From: Cellvibrio sp. UBA7661
Lineage (GTDB): Bacteria > Pseudomonadota > Gammaproteobacteria > Pseudomonadales > Cellvibrionaceae
Direction: 5' to 3'
Length of the DNA: 64,000 nt
Assembly: GCA_002483365.1 (NCBI GenBank)
Contig: DLHT01000013.1
Location: 1 to 64,000, forward strand
The notes below the pieces were generated by a model. That model was not told the origin of the DNA, searched no databases, and was given only the letters and a program-made list of their open reading frames with translations. Numbering within the stretch: position 1 is the stretch's first letter; each line of letters opens with the position of its first letter. The translations under genes and the position numbers were made by a program. This document shows positions 52,214 through 61,118 of this stretch, piece after piece.

Positions 52214-53719
52214 ATGATCAAAAAAATTATCATTTTAGGCGGTGGTACAGCGGGGTGGATGGCAGCCAATATGCTGGCAAAACGCTGGGCAAACCGGGGT
52301 ATTGATATCGCCTTACTGGAATCGACCGATATTGGTATTGTTGGTGTGGGTGAAGGTTCAACACCGCAGCTCAAATCTTTTTTTGATTACATGGGAATCG
52401 CTGAGCAGGAATGGATGCCTGCCTGTAACGCTACCTACAAAACCGGTATCCGGTTTTGTAATTGGTCTACCAAAAAAGGGTTCGAGAATTATTTTCATCC
52501 CTTTCCTACGCAGCCGGATGATTATTCTGCACCGGCATTTTTTTATAATGCATTTGTACGGCGCAGGGGCGCGGATGTTTACGCGCATCCGGATAAATTT
52601 TTTCTGGCAACCTATCTCGCATCCCATCATTTAGGTCCGCAGCCCGATCACCGTTTTCCATTTCAGGTGGGTTACGGTTATCACTTTGATTCTTCATTGG
52701 TTGGTCAGTTTTTAAAAGAACACGCAAAAAAATTGGGCGTCACCCATTTGGATCATCGTGTTGTGGATGTCCGGCTAAATGCACAAGGTTATATATCCCA
52801 ACTGATGACGGATGATGGCCAGGCATTGGAGGGAGACTTTTTTATCGACTGCACCGGTTTTGCAGGATTACTGATCCAAAAAACATTGCAGGTGCCTTTT
52901 GTCAGTTTTGCTAAAAATCTGTTTAACGATTCTGCGGTCGTTATGCCGACAGCACAGGTTGATGATTTTGCACCGCAGACAACATCCACTGCACTACAGT
53001 ATGGCTGGATGTGGAATATCCCACTCACTAACCGAGTGGGAAATGGTTATGTGTATAGCTCTGCATTCTGCTCAAAAGATGCCGCTGAAGTTGAGCTGCG
53101 GACACAGCTGAATATGTTGGATTCCGATGTGCCAGTGCGTCACCTGAAAATGAACGTGGGCCGTGTGGAGCAGCATTGGGCAAAAAATTGTTTGGCTGTG
53201 GGATTGTCGCAAGGTTTTATTGAACCATTGGAAGCAACCGCGTTGCATCTTGTGCAGGAAACAATTTTAAGTTTTGCCGAGGCCTTTGAGCAGGGCAATT
53301 TTTCCGAGCAAGAGCAGGCTTCATTTAACCAAAAAATTAACCAGCGTTTTGAAGCAGTACGCGATTATATCGTGTGCCATTACCGTGTTAATTCGCGTAC
53401 CGATACTGATTACTGGCGAGAAAATGCCAATAACAATTACTTGTCCGATTCGCTGCGCCGGTTATTACAAGTCTGGGTATCGGGAGACAATCTCACACAA
53501 GAAATCGAGCGGCAACAGATTGGCGGTTACTACCCATCGGCATCCTGGCATTGTCTGTTAGCTGGTTACGGTGTTTTTCCCGAGCAAAAACAATTAAGTG
53601 CCGGTAATGCAATCGCCAATAAATACAAACTTGAAACGATAGAAGATTTTATTAGTCGTTGTGCGTTAAATTTCTCATCGCACAAATCACAATTGGCTGC
53701 GCTCAGAGCGCACATGTGA
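52214..53719 (+). CDS. Tryptophan-halogenase-family flavoprotein, second copy
   Basis: A 501-residue paralogue of the protein at 42340, with the same dinucleotide fold (IIILGGGTAGWMAANMLA), lysine segment TYKTGIRFCNW and WxWxIP motif as GWMWNIPL. The start at 52214 follows AGGTGG by 5 nt. It lies 72 nt after the acyltransferase gene and is probably co-transcribed with it. The substrate is not predictable from sequence; the aromatic target of classical halogenases has no obvious role in starch use. Confidence 0.88.
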   Translation: MIKKIIILGGGTAGWMAANMLAKRWANRGIDIALLESTDIGIVGVGEGSTPQLKSFFDYMGIAEQEWMPACNATYKTGIRFCNWSTKKGFENYFHPFPTQPDDYSAPAFFYNAFVRRRGADVYAHPDKFFLATYLASHHLGPQPDHRFPFQVGYGYHFDSSLVGQFLKEHAKKLGVTHLDHRVVDVRLNAQGYISQLMTDDGQALEGDFFIDCTGFAGLLIQKTLQVPFVSFAKNLFNDSAVVMPTAQVDDFAPQTTSTALQYGWMWNIPLTNRVGNGYVYSSAFCSKDAAEVELRTQLNMLDSDVPVRHLKMNVGRVEQHWAKNCLAVGLSQGFIEPLEATALHLVQETILSFAEAFEQGNFSEQEQASFNQKINQRFEAVRDYIVCHYRVNSRTDTDYWRENANNNYLSDSLRRLLQVWVSGDNLTQEIERQQIGGYYPSASWHCLLAGYGVFPEQKQLSAGNAIANKYKLETIEDFISRCALNFSSHKSQLAALRAHM

Positions 53720-53797
53720 GTCTTGGTCATCCTTTTTTACGACTAAAAAATTTCCTGCTAATAACATGCATTTTTTAACGCTGCGAAATAAAAATAT

Positions 53798-53876
53798 TGC
53801 ATACGTATGTAATGTTGCTTTTCCCTATGAATACGTATGTAACCGCTTGTTGTCATTTCTGTTAAAGCCCTAGTAT
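53798..53876 (+). promoter_or_regulatory. Operator-linked promoter of the pullulanase gene
   Basis: TGCATACGTATGTA (53798-53811) and TGAATACGTATGTA (53828-53841) are 30 bp apart. The second ends 5 bp before TTGTTG (53847-53852), with an 18-bp spacer to TAGTAT (53871-53876). The predicted start near 53883 leaves a leader of about 150 nt. This is the main content of the 317-nt gap 53720-54036. Confidence 0.72.
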
Positions 53877-53955
53877 TCGACTCATGCTAGGGATGACAGT
53901 TTTATAGTGAATCCCTTTCTGCTTTTCCCGTTTTATCGTCGCTGTTGATAAATTC

Positions 53956-53981
53956 GGCGCAGCTTTGCTGCGCCATTTTTT
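53956..53981 (+). terminator. Terminator inside the pullulanase leader
   Basis: GGCGCAGC (53956-53963) and GCTGCGCC (53967-53974) enclose TTT and are followed by ATTTTTT. The hairpin lies downstream of the predicted promoter but upstream of the pullulanase ATG, so it would interrupt the leader transcript unless bypassed. Confidence 0.8.
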
Positions 53982-54036
53982 ATCGTGTGTTGGTTTAACG
54001 CTATCTACTTTAATAAAAATAAACGAGATCATTACT

Positions 54037-57000
54037 ATGAAAAACACCTTAATTGGGTTGTGGAGCCTGACGCTGGCTTGCGCTATCCCAGCATCGGCCT
54101 TGGCTGCACCCACCTCCGTTACACTAGCAGGAAGTTTACAGTCAGAGCTGGGATGCCCGGCAGATTGGCAGCCATCTTGCGCAACCACTTTTTTAAGTAA
54201 AAACGGCAATCTTTGGTCTGCAACTTTCACCGTTCCTGCGGGTAGTTGGGAATATAAAATTGCCATTGATGGTGCCTGGACAGAAAACTACGGTGCCGGT
54301 GGTGCCAAAGATGGTGCAAACATCGCGTTTGCAATAACGGAAGAAAAAACCGTTACCTTTGTTTACGACGAAGTGACTCACGAAATTAGCGACGATTCCC
54401 AGGATGGTGTGGTAGCACCAGTAGAACCGCAACCGGATTTCGTGACTATAGCGGGCGATTTGCAACAAGAATCCGGTTGCCCGGATGATTGGCAACCAGA
54501 ATGCGCCAATACCCAAATGGAATTGAATGCAGCCGATAAAATATGGCGAAAAACATTATCGCTACCTGCAGGCAACTGGCAATTTAAAGCAACATTAAAT
54601 CAAGGCTGGTCAGAAAATTATGGCGCTAATGGCGCTGCCGGCGGGAGCAATATCAATCTCTCACTTTCTGCACCGCAATCCGTGACCTTTTATTACAGCC
54701 ACAAAACCCATTGGATTACGTCCAACGCAACGTCTGTTATTGCAACTGCCGTGGGTAATTTCCAATCCTTGTTGGGCTGCCCCGGCAATTGGCAACCGGA
54801 TTGCTTGCGCACCTGGTTGCAAGATGTAGACGGTAATGGGCTGTATACCTTCAGTACCACTGCATTGCCTGTGGGAACCTATGAAGCCAAAGTGGCGACC
54901 AATGAAAAATGGGATGAAAGTTACGGCGATAATGGCAATAACATCAGCTTCCGTGTTGATACGCCTAAACAAAAAGTCGTGTTTACTTTTGATGCTGCTA
55001 ATAAAAAAGTGTACATCGGTGATGAAGTGGTTGCCGGTGATTTAAAAACCGCTAAAGCGCATTGGTTAACGCGCGACACTATTGCAGTCAATCTTCCTGC
55101 TGAACAATTAACAGGCGCAACAGCACATTTACATTTCTCCAGCGATGCCAGCCTGTCTACCAGCCCTGCCGGTGTAAGTGGTGGCGATACTATTGCATTG
55201 ACTTATGATGCTACTGGTTTAAGTGATGCATTAAAAAATAAATATCCGCATTTAAAAAATCTTTCCGTATTCAAAGTTGCTGCAGCTGATCTTGCTCGCG
55301 TTGGCTACATCCTCAAGCAGCAAACCGCTATCTCCGTGAATGCAGCCAATGGTAATTTGTTGGAAGCGACTGCACTGCAATTAGCAGGCGTACTCGATGA
55401 TGTATTTGCCTATAACGGCAATTTGGGTGTGATTTATTCAGGAGCGGTTCCCAGTGTAAAACTGTGGGCACCTACCGCACAAAAAGTGACGCTGCATGTA
55501 TTTGATGATGCCAATCCGCAGTCAACCGCTACGCCTTATGCAATGCAATTGGATGAAGAGTCTGGTGTGTGGACTGCAGAAGGGAATGCTAATTGGAATC
55601 GCAAATATTATTTGTATGAAGTGGAAGTGTTTGTTCGCCATACCGGGAAAGTTGAAAAAAATTGGACAACCGATCCTTACAGCCTGAATACCTCTATCAA
55701 TGGCAAACGCAGCCAGTTTATTAATCTTGCCGATGCGGATTTAAAACCTGCAGGCTGGGATAGTTTGGCAAAACCGGTATTTAAATCGCCCGAAGATATG
55801 GTGATTTATGAGCTGCATGTGCGCGATTTCAGTATTCAGGATGAAACCGTACCAGCAGCAGAGCGCGGGACTTTTGCGGCGTTTACGAAAACCAACTCCA
55901 ACGGAATGAAGCATTTAAAACGTTTGGCGGATGCGGGATTAAGCCACGTGCATTTATTGCCAGCCTTTGACTGTGCCACCATCAATGAAAATAAATCCGA
56001 GCAAAAAACACTGACGGACAATCTCGCCAGTTTTGCACCTGACAGCGAAATGCAGCAGGCGGCGGTAGAGGCAATTCGCGGGCAGGATGGCTTTAACTGG
56101 TGTTATGACCCGCACCATTACACCGTTCCCGATGGTGGTTATGCCACAGATCCTGACGGCGTTACACGTATCCGTGAATTCCGCGCAATGGTTGCGGCAC
56201 TGAATAATGCCGGTTTGCGTGTGATTATGGACGTGGTTTACAACCACACCAGTGGTGCATTGCTGAGTGATAAATCGGTGCTGGATAAAGTGGTTCCAGG
56301 TTATTACCACCGTTTAAATGCGCAGGGCGATATTGAAAGAAGTACCTGCTGTGAAAATACCGCCAGTGAAAATGTAATGATGGAAAAATTGATGCGCGAT
56401 TCTATCCGCACCTGGGCTACGGCTTACAAAGTCGATGGTTTCCGCTATGACATTATGGGACATCACACCAAAGACAATATCGTCAGTATTAAAAATGACA
56501 TTCAATCACTGACCGCTAATGCGGACGGTGTTGATGGTAAATCAATTTATTTTTATGGCGAAGGATGGAATTTTGGTGAAGTAGAAAATGATGCGCGTTT
56601 TGTGCAGGCGCGTATTGGCAATATGAGTGGCACCGGCGTAGGCACCTTTAATAATTTTATTCGCGATGCCGTGCGCGGTGGCGGGCCATTTGACTCCGGT
56701 ATTGCGCATATCCAAAACCAGAGTTTTATCAACGGTTTGTATCTGGACCCTAACGCTGAAAATTCGGCAAGCGCTGCTGCCAAAGAAAATTTACTCAAGC
56801 AAACCGATATGCTGAAAGCAACACTCGCCGGAAGCTTGAAAGAATTTTCGTTGGTGGACTACACCGGTAAAACCCAAAAAGCATCGGCAATTGACGGTGC
56901 TGGTTATACGCTGGATCCGCAAGAAACCATTAACTATATCGAAGCACACGATAACGAAACCCTGTTCGATATGATCCAATACAAAGCGCCACTGGCAACC

Positions 57001-57786
57001 AGCATGGCCGACCGCGTGCGTATGCAACATCTTGGCAACGCGCTTGTATTGTTTGCCCAGGGCGTTCCGTTTTTGCATGCCGGGCAGGAAATGCTGCGCT
57101 CCAAATCAACTGACCGCAACAGTTATGATGCTGGTGATTGGTTTAACTTGCTGGATTTTACCTATCAACAAAATGGATGGGGGCGTGGTCTGCCACTGAA
57201 AGGCGACAACCAACAAAACTGGAATGAGTCACGTTTATTGTTGGCGAATCCGGCATTGAAGCCTGCTCCGGCAGATATCAGCACTGCACTGGAACGCACA
57301 TTGGAATTATTGGCTATCCGCAAAAGTTCAAAACTGTTCCGCTTGGAAACGGCAGCGCAAATTCAGGAGCAAGTAAAGTTTTATAACAACGGCGCTGATC
57401 AGGTTCCCGGTGTAATCGCTATGTTGTTGAGCGATAGTAAGGCGAATCTCGATCCTGATGCGGAAATGATTCTGGTGTTGTTTAACGCAAATGTCACGGC
57501 TAAAACCTTGACCTTGAGCGACTTGAAAAAATCCGATTTGGCTCTGCATCCGGTGCAAAAGAAGTCAAAAGATAAACGACTGAACGATGTCAAAATCAAT
57601 CCTGCCAAAGGCGAATTCACTGTGCCAGCAAGGTCGGTTGTTGTATTGGTCTCAAAAAAAAAGTCACTAGGAGATGATGCCCCCGCAACTCCTGAGACTC
57701 CGGGCAAACAGGGCGGGGGCAGTCTGGATGCATGGTTGTGCAGCATACTGGTGTTGCTGATGCTCCCTTGCAGCCGGAAGATTTAA
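54037..57786 (+). CDS. Pullulanase (GH13) with three X25 modules and GlyGly-CTERM tail
   Basis: Pullulanase cleaves alpha-1,6 branches of starch and pullulan. The 1249-residue product starts MKNTLIGLWSLTLACAIPAS at 54037; earlier in-frame starts would spoil this signal peptide. Three X25-like repeats follow (about 26-118, 134-228, 234-326), each with GCPxxWQPxC. Then come a pullulanase N2-type domain (about 335-440), CBM48 (about 465-555) and the GH13 barrel: YELHVRDF (591-598), FNWCYDP, DVVYNH (732-737), FRYDIM with Asp805, GEGW with Glu842, HDN at 971-973. The end, GGGSLDAWLC plus hydrophobic stretch plus SRKI, is a GlyGly-CTERM signal cut by rhombosortase in organisms with type II secretion, implying a surface location. 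Confidence 0.95.
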   Translation: MKNTLIGLWSLTLACAIPASALAAPTSVTLAGSLQSELGCPADWQPSCATTFLSKNGNLWSATFTVPAGSWEYKIAIDGAWTENYGAGGAKDGANIAFAITEEKTVTFVYDEVTHEISDDSQDGVVAPVEPQPDFVTIAGDLQQESGCPDDWQPECANTQMELNAADKIWRKTLSLPAGNWQFKATLNQGWSENYGANGAAGGSNINLSLSAPQSVTFYYSHKTHWITSNATSVIATAVGNFQSLLGCPGNWQPDCLRTWLQDVDGNGLYTFSTTALPVGTYEAKVATNEKWDESYGDNGNNISFRVDTPKQKVVFTFDAANKKVYIGDEVVAGDLKTAKAHWLTRDTIAVNLPAEQLTGATAHLHFSSDASLSTSPAGVSGGDTIALTYDATGLSDALKNKYPHLKNLSVFKVAAADLARVGYILKQQTAISVNAANGNLLEATALQLAGVLDDVFAYNGNLGVIYSGAVPSVKLWAPTAQKVTLHVFDDANPQSTATPYAMQLDEESGVWTAEGNANWNRKYYLYEVEVFVRHTGKVEKNWTTDPYSLNTSINGKRSQFINLADADLKPAGWDSLAKPVFKSPEDMVIYELHVRDFSIQDETVPAAERGTFAAFTKTNSNGMKHLKRLADAGLSHVHLLPAFDCATINENKSEQKTLTDNLASFAPDSEMQQAAVEAIRGQDGFNWCYDPHHYTVPDGGYATDPDGVTRIREFRAMVAALNNAGLRVIMDVVYNHTSGALLSDKSVLDKVVPGYYHRLNAQGDIERSTCCENTASENVMMEKLMRDSIRTWATAYKVDGFRYDIMGHHTKDNIVSIKNDIQSLTANADGVDGKSIYFYGEGWNFGEVENDARFVQARIGNMSGTGVGTFNNFIRDAVRGGGPFDSGIAHIQNQSFINGLYLDPNAENSASAAAKENLLKQTDMLKATLAGSLKEFSLVDYTGKTQKASAIDGAGYTLDPQETINYIEAHDNETLFDMIQYKAPLATSMADRVRMQHLGNALVLFAQGVPFLHAGQEMLRSKSTDRNSYDAGDWFNLLDFTYQQNGWGRGLPLKGDNQQNWNESRLLLANPALKPAPADISTALERTLELLAIRKSSKLFRLETAAQIQEQVKFYNNGADQVPGVIAMLLSDSKANLDPDAEMILVLFNANVTAKTLTLSDLKKSDLALHPVQKKSKDKRLNDVKINPAKGEFTVPARSVVVLVSKKKSLGDDAPATPETPGKQGGGSLDAWLCSILVLLMLPCSRKI

Positions 57787-57852
57787 AAAAATTAATCAGC
57801 AGTAAAATTGCTCGTTAAAGCAATTACCCTCTGGTGTGAATAACACTTCTTT

Positions 57853-57881
57853 AAAAAGCGCAGCTGGTCTGCGCTTTTTTT
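57853..57881 (+). terminator. Terminator after the pullulanase gene
   Basis: GCGCAG (57858-57863) and CTGCGC (57869-57874) with an A run before and seven Ts after. It closes the operator-controlled locus. Confidence 0.88.
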
Positions 57882-57984
57882 ATGCCTAAGCAGTTTGAAT
57901 CTTGAGCCGCTATAATCTAATCGCTTAATCAACGGGATTGTGTTGTTGCAATCCTAACGAGTGAATTCTTTAAAGGACTCTAAT

Positions 57985-60204
57985 GTGCGTATCAATGACT
58001 TCCGGTTATTAACAATCTCTGGCGTTATGTGTAGTGGTCTGGCGTTGTCGTCGCCGGTATTTGCTCATGCCGAGCATGATAAAGCCCGCTATGTGGCTGA
58101 GTCGGGCAAGGATGAGGGCCGCTGCGACCAGATTGCGTCGCCCTGCAAAACCATCGCGTATGCAGCCAGGCAAGCAGGCAAAGGCGACCGCATTTTAGTG
58201 GCGGAAGGTCGCTATGAAATTACCGACATGGATTCGGTTTTTTATCTCAGCTCTACCGTTGTACCGGTTTCCGGTGGTTATCAAAAAACAACATTTCAAA
58301 AAGCAACATCACAACAAACGGCTGCAACTAATAAATCGATATTGATTGGTGTTCCTGCGCAATTTGCACAGGGGTTGGCAGAAAAAGGTTTTACCGTTAT
58401 CACTGATACCAAAGGCTTGAACCGCGAACAACAGCAATACCTGCAAGTAAAACAATCGCAATTAAGCGCAATGGCAGAAGCGCAAACGGCTGTGCCTTGT
58501 GTGAACGGAAAAGCAGGCGAGTTTAGTTGCACTAATCTTGATTTACTTGCGCATGTACCGCTGTCGCGTTTGGGCAATAGCGGTTCCAATGGCAATGATA
58601 TTTGGGGGCATTACGATCTTAACGACGGGCGCGAGTACGCATTGGTAGGGCTCACTAATGGCGTGAGTGTGGTTGAGGTTAGCGACCCGGTGAATCCGCG
58701 CGTGGTGAGTTTTATTGCAAGCCAAAATACCGTCTGGCGCGATATCAAAACCTATCAGTTTTACGATAACAGCTTACGCCGTTGGATGAGTTACGCCTAT
58801 GTGACAGCCGATGCCGCGAGCGTCGGCACTATGATCCTGGATTTAAATCAGTTGCCACAAACGGTTGTTGTGGCATCCAGTGAAAAAACCGATACCAGTG
58901 CGCACAATATTTATATCAGCAATGTTGATTATTCCACTGGTGTAGCGTTGACAGGAAAGGCGGCGTATATGCATATCGCCGGGAGTGATAAACAAGGCGG
59001 TGCATTTAATTCGTATTCACTTGCTGATCCATTAAAACCTGCCGCAGTGTATAAAAATGCGTTGGCATCGCCCCGCAACTGGTACAGCCACGATGTGTCA
59101 TCGCTGTGGATTACCGATGAGCGTCGCGCGCAATGCATCGATACCAACAACGATTGCGATGTAATGCTGGATTACAACGAAAATGAAATTCTGTTGTGGG
59201 ATAAAACCAACAATGCGGTACCGGCGAATTTGTCGCGCACCCAGTATCAATATGTGTCTTATGTACATTCCGGCTGGTGGATGGAAGACAAACAATTTAT
59301 TTCTGTTCACGACGAGCTGGATGAAATTAATTATGGCTTAAATACGCGCGTGCGTTTTTTTGCCATCAACAATTTGCGCGCACCGGAATTAGTAGGTGAA
59401 TATATTGGCCCGACGCCAGCGATTGATCACAACGGTTATACGCGCGGCAATCGCTACTATATTTCCAATTACGAGCGCGGTTTGGTGGTGTTGGATATTA
59501 CTGATCCGCGCAACCCCAAAGAGGCCGGTTTTTTCGATACTTACCCTTTTGCGAATTCAGCGGCTTTTAATGGCGCTTGGGGAACCTATCCGTTTTTACC
59601 CAGTGGCAATATTTTGGTAAACGATATTAACAGCGGTTTATATGTGATTCGCGATAACACGGTAAGCGCAGAAGGCAGAGCAGTATTTTCTGCCTCGCAT
59701 ATCAATGCAAAAGAAGGTGAAAGCGTTCAAATAGCCATTCAGCGAACCGGCGGCAGTAACGGTAGGGTAGACGTTTTTTATGAAACACAAACCGGTAATG
59801 CAGATCAGAATGATTTCACCGCAGTAAATGGCAGTGTTGAATGGCTGGATGGTGACGCGAGTGAAAAAATAATCTCCATTCCCATTACTGCCGACGGTGA
59901 AGGCAATGAATATTCAGAGCATTTCTTTGTACGCTTGTATAATCCGCGCAACGGTCTTTCACTGGCATCGCCTAATATGATGCAAATAGTGATTGCAGAT
60001 AAACCCGATGAGTCAGTAATAGGCTCGTCATCTGTAGCATCAAGCAATAATACTTCGGTGAACAATTCAGTGGCAGCAAGCGCGCCTGCATCCACAGCTA
60101 AATCCGGTGGAGGAGGTGGTTCGTTATCGTTTTATGTTTTGGCGCTGCTGTTGTGTCTGGTGCATATGAATTCCAAAAGGTGTGCGAATGGCAATCGAAA
60201 TTGA
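57985..60204 (+). CDS. Choice-of-anchor B / LVIVD-repeat surface protein with Calx-beta domain
   Basis: A secreted protein of 739 residues from the GTG at 57985, which has AAGGA 7 nt upstream; a GTG at 57961 lacks one. After the signal peptide comes a DUF1565-like start (CKTIAYAARQAGKGDRILVAEG). LVIVD-type beta-propeller repeats follow (YALVGLTNGVSVVEVSDPVNP, GLVVLDITDPRNPKEAGFF), as in choice-of-anchor B proteins. A Calx-beta domain (about 570-660) comes next, then a GlyGly-CTERM tail (SGGGGGSLSFYVLALLL, basic end). Function is unknown; it is probably a surface adhesion or binding protein sorted like the pullulanase. No operator copy precedes it. Confidence 0.82.
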   Translation: MRINDFRLLTISGVMCSGLALSSPVFAHAEHDKARYVAESGKDEGRCDQIASPCKTIAYAARQAGKGDRILVAEGRYEITDMDSVFYLSSTVVPVSGGYQKTTFQKATSQQTAATNKSILIGVPAQFAQGLAEKGFTVITDTKGLNREQQQYLQVKQSQLSAMAEAQTAVPCVNGKAGEFSCTNLDLLAHVPLSRLGNSGSNGNDIWGHYDLNDGREYALVGLTNGVSVVEVSDPVNPRVVSFIASQNTVWRDIKTYQFYDNSLRRWMSYAYVTADAASVGTMILDLNQLPQTVVVASSEKTDTSAHNIYISNVDYSTGVALTGKAAYMHIAGSDKQGGAFNSYSLADPLKPAAVYKNALASPRNWYSHDVSSLWITDERRAQCIDTNNDCDVMLDYNENEILLWDKTNNAVPANLSRTQYQYVSYVHSGWWMEDKQFISVHDELDEINYGLNTRVRFFAINNLRAPELVGEYIGPTPAIDHNGYTRGNRYYISNYERGLVVLDITDPRNPKEAGFFDTYPFANSAAFNGAWGTYPFLPSGNILVNDINSGLYVIRDNTVSAEGRAVFSASHINAKEGESVQIAIQRTGGSNGRVDVFYETQTGNADQNDFTAVNGSVEWLDGDASEKIISIPITADGEGNEYSEHFFVRLYNPRNGLSLASPNMMQIVIADKPDESVIGSSSVASSNNTSVNNSVAASAPASTAKSGGGGGSLSFYVLALLLCLVHMNSKRCANGNRN

Positions 60205-60652
60205 ACGTAAATTTTTAATTATTGGCGATGCTTGGCGCAGTGCGCCTGCGGTGTTTTATTCGCAGGGTTATTTAAACCGCGATAAAGCGCGCACGGTGCG
60301 TGTGCGTATTGCGGGTGATGAGGCGTTTCTGACGATCAAGGGGCAATCGGTAGGGGCGAGCCGTGCGGAGTTTGAGTATCCGGTGCCTGTTGAGGATGCG
60401 TGTGAGTTGCTTGCGCTGTGCGAGCAACCCTTAATAGAAAAGTATCGCCGCAAGATCCCACACGCAGGGTTTGTGTGGGAGGTGGATGAATTTGTGGGTG
60501 ATAACGCAGGCTTGGTGGCCGCAGAAATTGAATTGCCATCGGAGGATTGCGTGTTTGATAAGCCGGAGTGGGTTGGGGAGGAGGTGACCAGTGATGCGCG
60601 CTATTTCAACTCCAACTTATCGCGCTTGCCGTTCAATCGGTGGCACAAATAG
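60188..60652 (+). CDS. CYTH domain protein, probable inorganic triphosphatase
   Basis: A 154-residue single-domain CYTH protein. The signature ExExK appears as EIERK at residues 4-8. Later acidic and basic pairs (RVRI, LTIKG, EKYRRKIP, EVDEF) fit the eight-stranded triphosphate tunnel. Bacterial relatives hydrolyse tripolyphosphate in the cytoplasm; some are thiamine triphosphatases. The start at 60188 has AAAAGG 7 nt upstream and overlaps the end of the preceding gene by 17 nt. Confidence 0.88.
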   Translation: MAIEIERKFLIIGDAWRSAPAVFYSQGYLNRDKARTVRVRIAGDEAFLTIKGQSVGASRAEFEYPVPVEDACELLALCEQPLIEKYRRKIPHAGFVWEVDEFVGDNAGLVAAEIELPSEDCVFDKPEWVGEEVTSDARYFNSNLSRLPFNRWHK

Positions 60653-60666
60653 CTATTTTCTATTGA

Positions 60667-60707
60667 TTGCTTAGAATCTATTTTCTTTGATAATGATTAT
60701 TGCTTGC
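60667..60707 (+). promoter_or_regulatory. Promoter with Fur-box-like sequence before the DUF2061 gene
   Basis: TTGCTT (60667-60672) and GATAAT (60689-60694) are 16 bp apart. GATAATGATTATTGCTTGC at 60689-60707 matches 13 of 19 bases of the Fur consensus and overlaps the -10 box, which would suit iron-dependent repression. The match is only moderate. Confidence 0.35.
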
Positions 60708-60777
60708 CTATGATGAATCCATGGGCTGATAAGTCATCAGCCGCCGATATTAACACCGGATTATTGAGGATTTCATC

Positions 60778-60987
60778 ATGGCCAAGACAGCAACATTCGC
60801 AGTAGTGCATTTCAGCGTGGCCTTCACTGTGGGTTACGCCTTAACCGGAAGTATCGTGGTAGGTGGTGCGCTGGCGTTGATTGAGCCTGCCATCAACACC
60901 ATTGCTTTCTACTTCCACGAATTGGGTTGGAAGAAATACGAAGAAAACAAAGAGGCGATCCAGGAGGCCTTGGCAAACAGTGTTTAG
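60778..60987 (+). CDS. DUF2061 family membrane protein
   Basis: A 69-residue small inner-membrane protein of the DUF2061 family with two hydrophobic segments (about 5-22 and 25-45) and the characteristic EPAINTIAFYFHELGWKKYEE. Function is unknown. It is a single-gene unit with GAGG upstream of the ATG, followed by a bidirectional terminator facing tatC. Confidence 0.88.
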   Translation: MAKTATFAVVHFSVAFTVGYALTGSIVVGGALALIEPAINTIAFYFHELGWKKYEENKEAIQEALANSV

Positions 60988-61047
60988 CTGGGGTTCCCGC
61001 ATCAACCCTGCAATTAAACGGTCTGTGGATAAAACTGCCCGCTAATA

Positions 61048-61085
61048 AAAAATGGCCTGCGGAGTGATCGGCAGGCCATTTTTTT
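61048..61085. terminator. Bidirectional terminator between DUF2061 and tatC
   Basis: AATGGCCTGC (61051-61060) and GCAGGCCATT (61071-61080) form a 10-bp stem flanked by A and T runs, serving both convergent genes. Confidence 0.92.
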
Positions 61086-61118
61086 GAAGGGAGAACATTT
61101 TCTGGAAGAGTGACGTTG

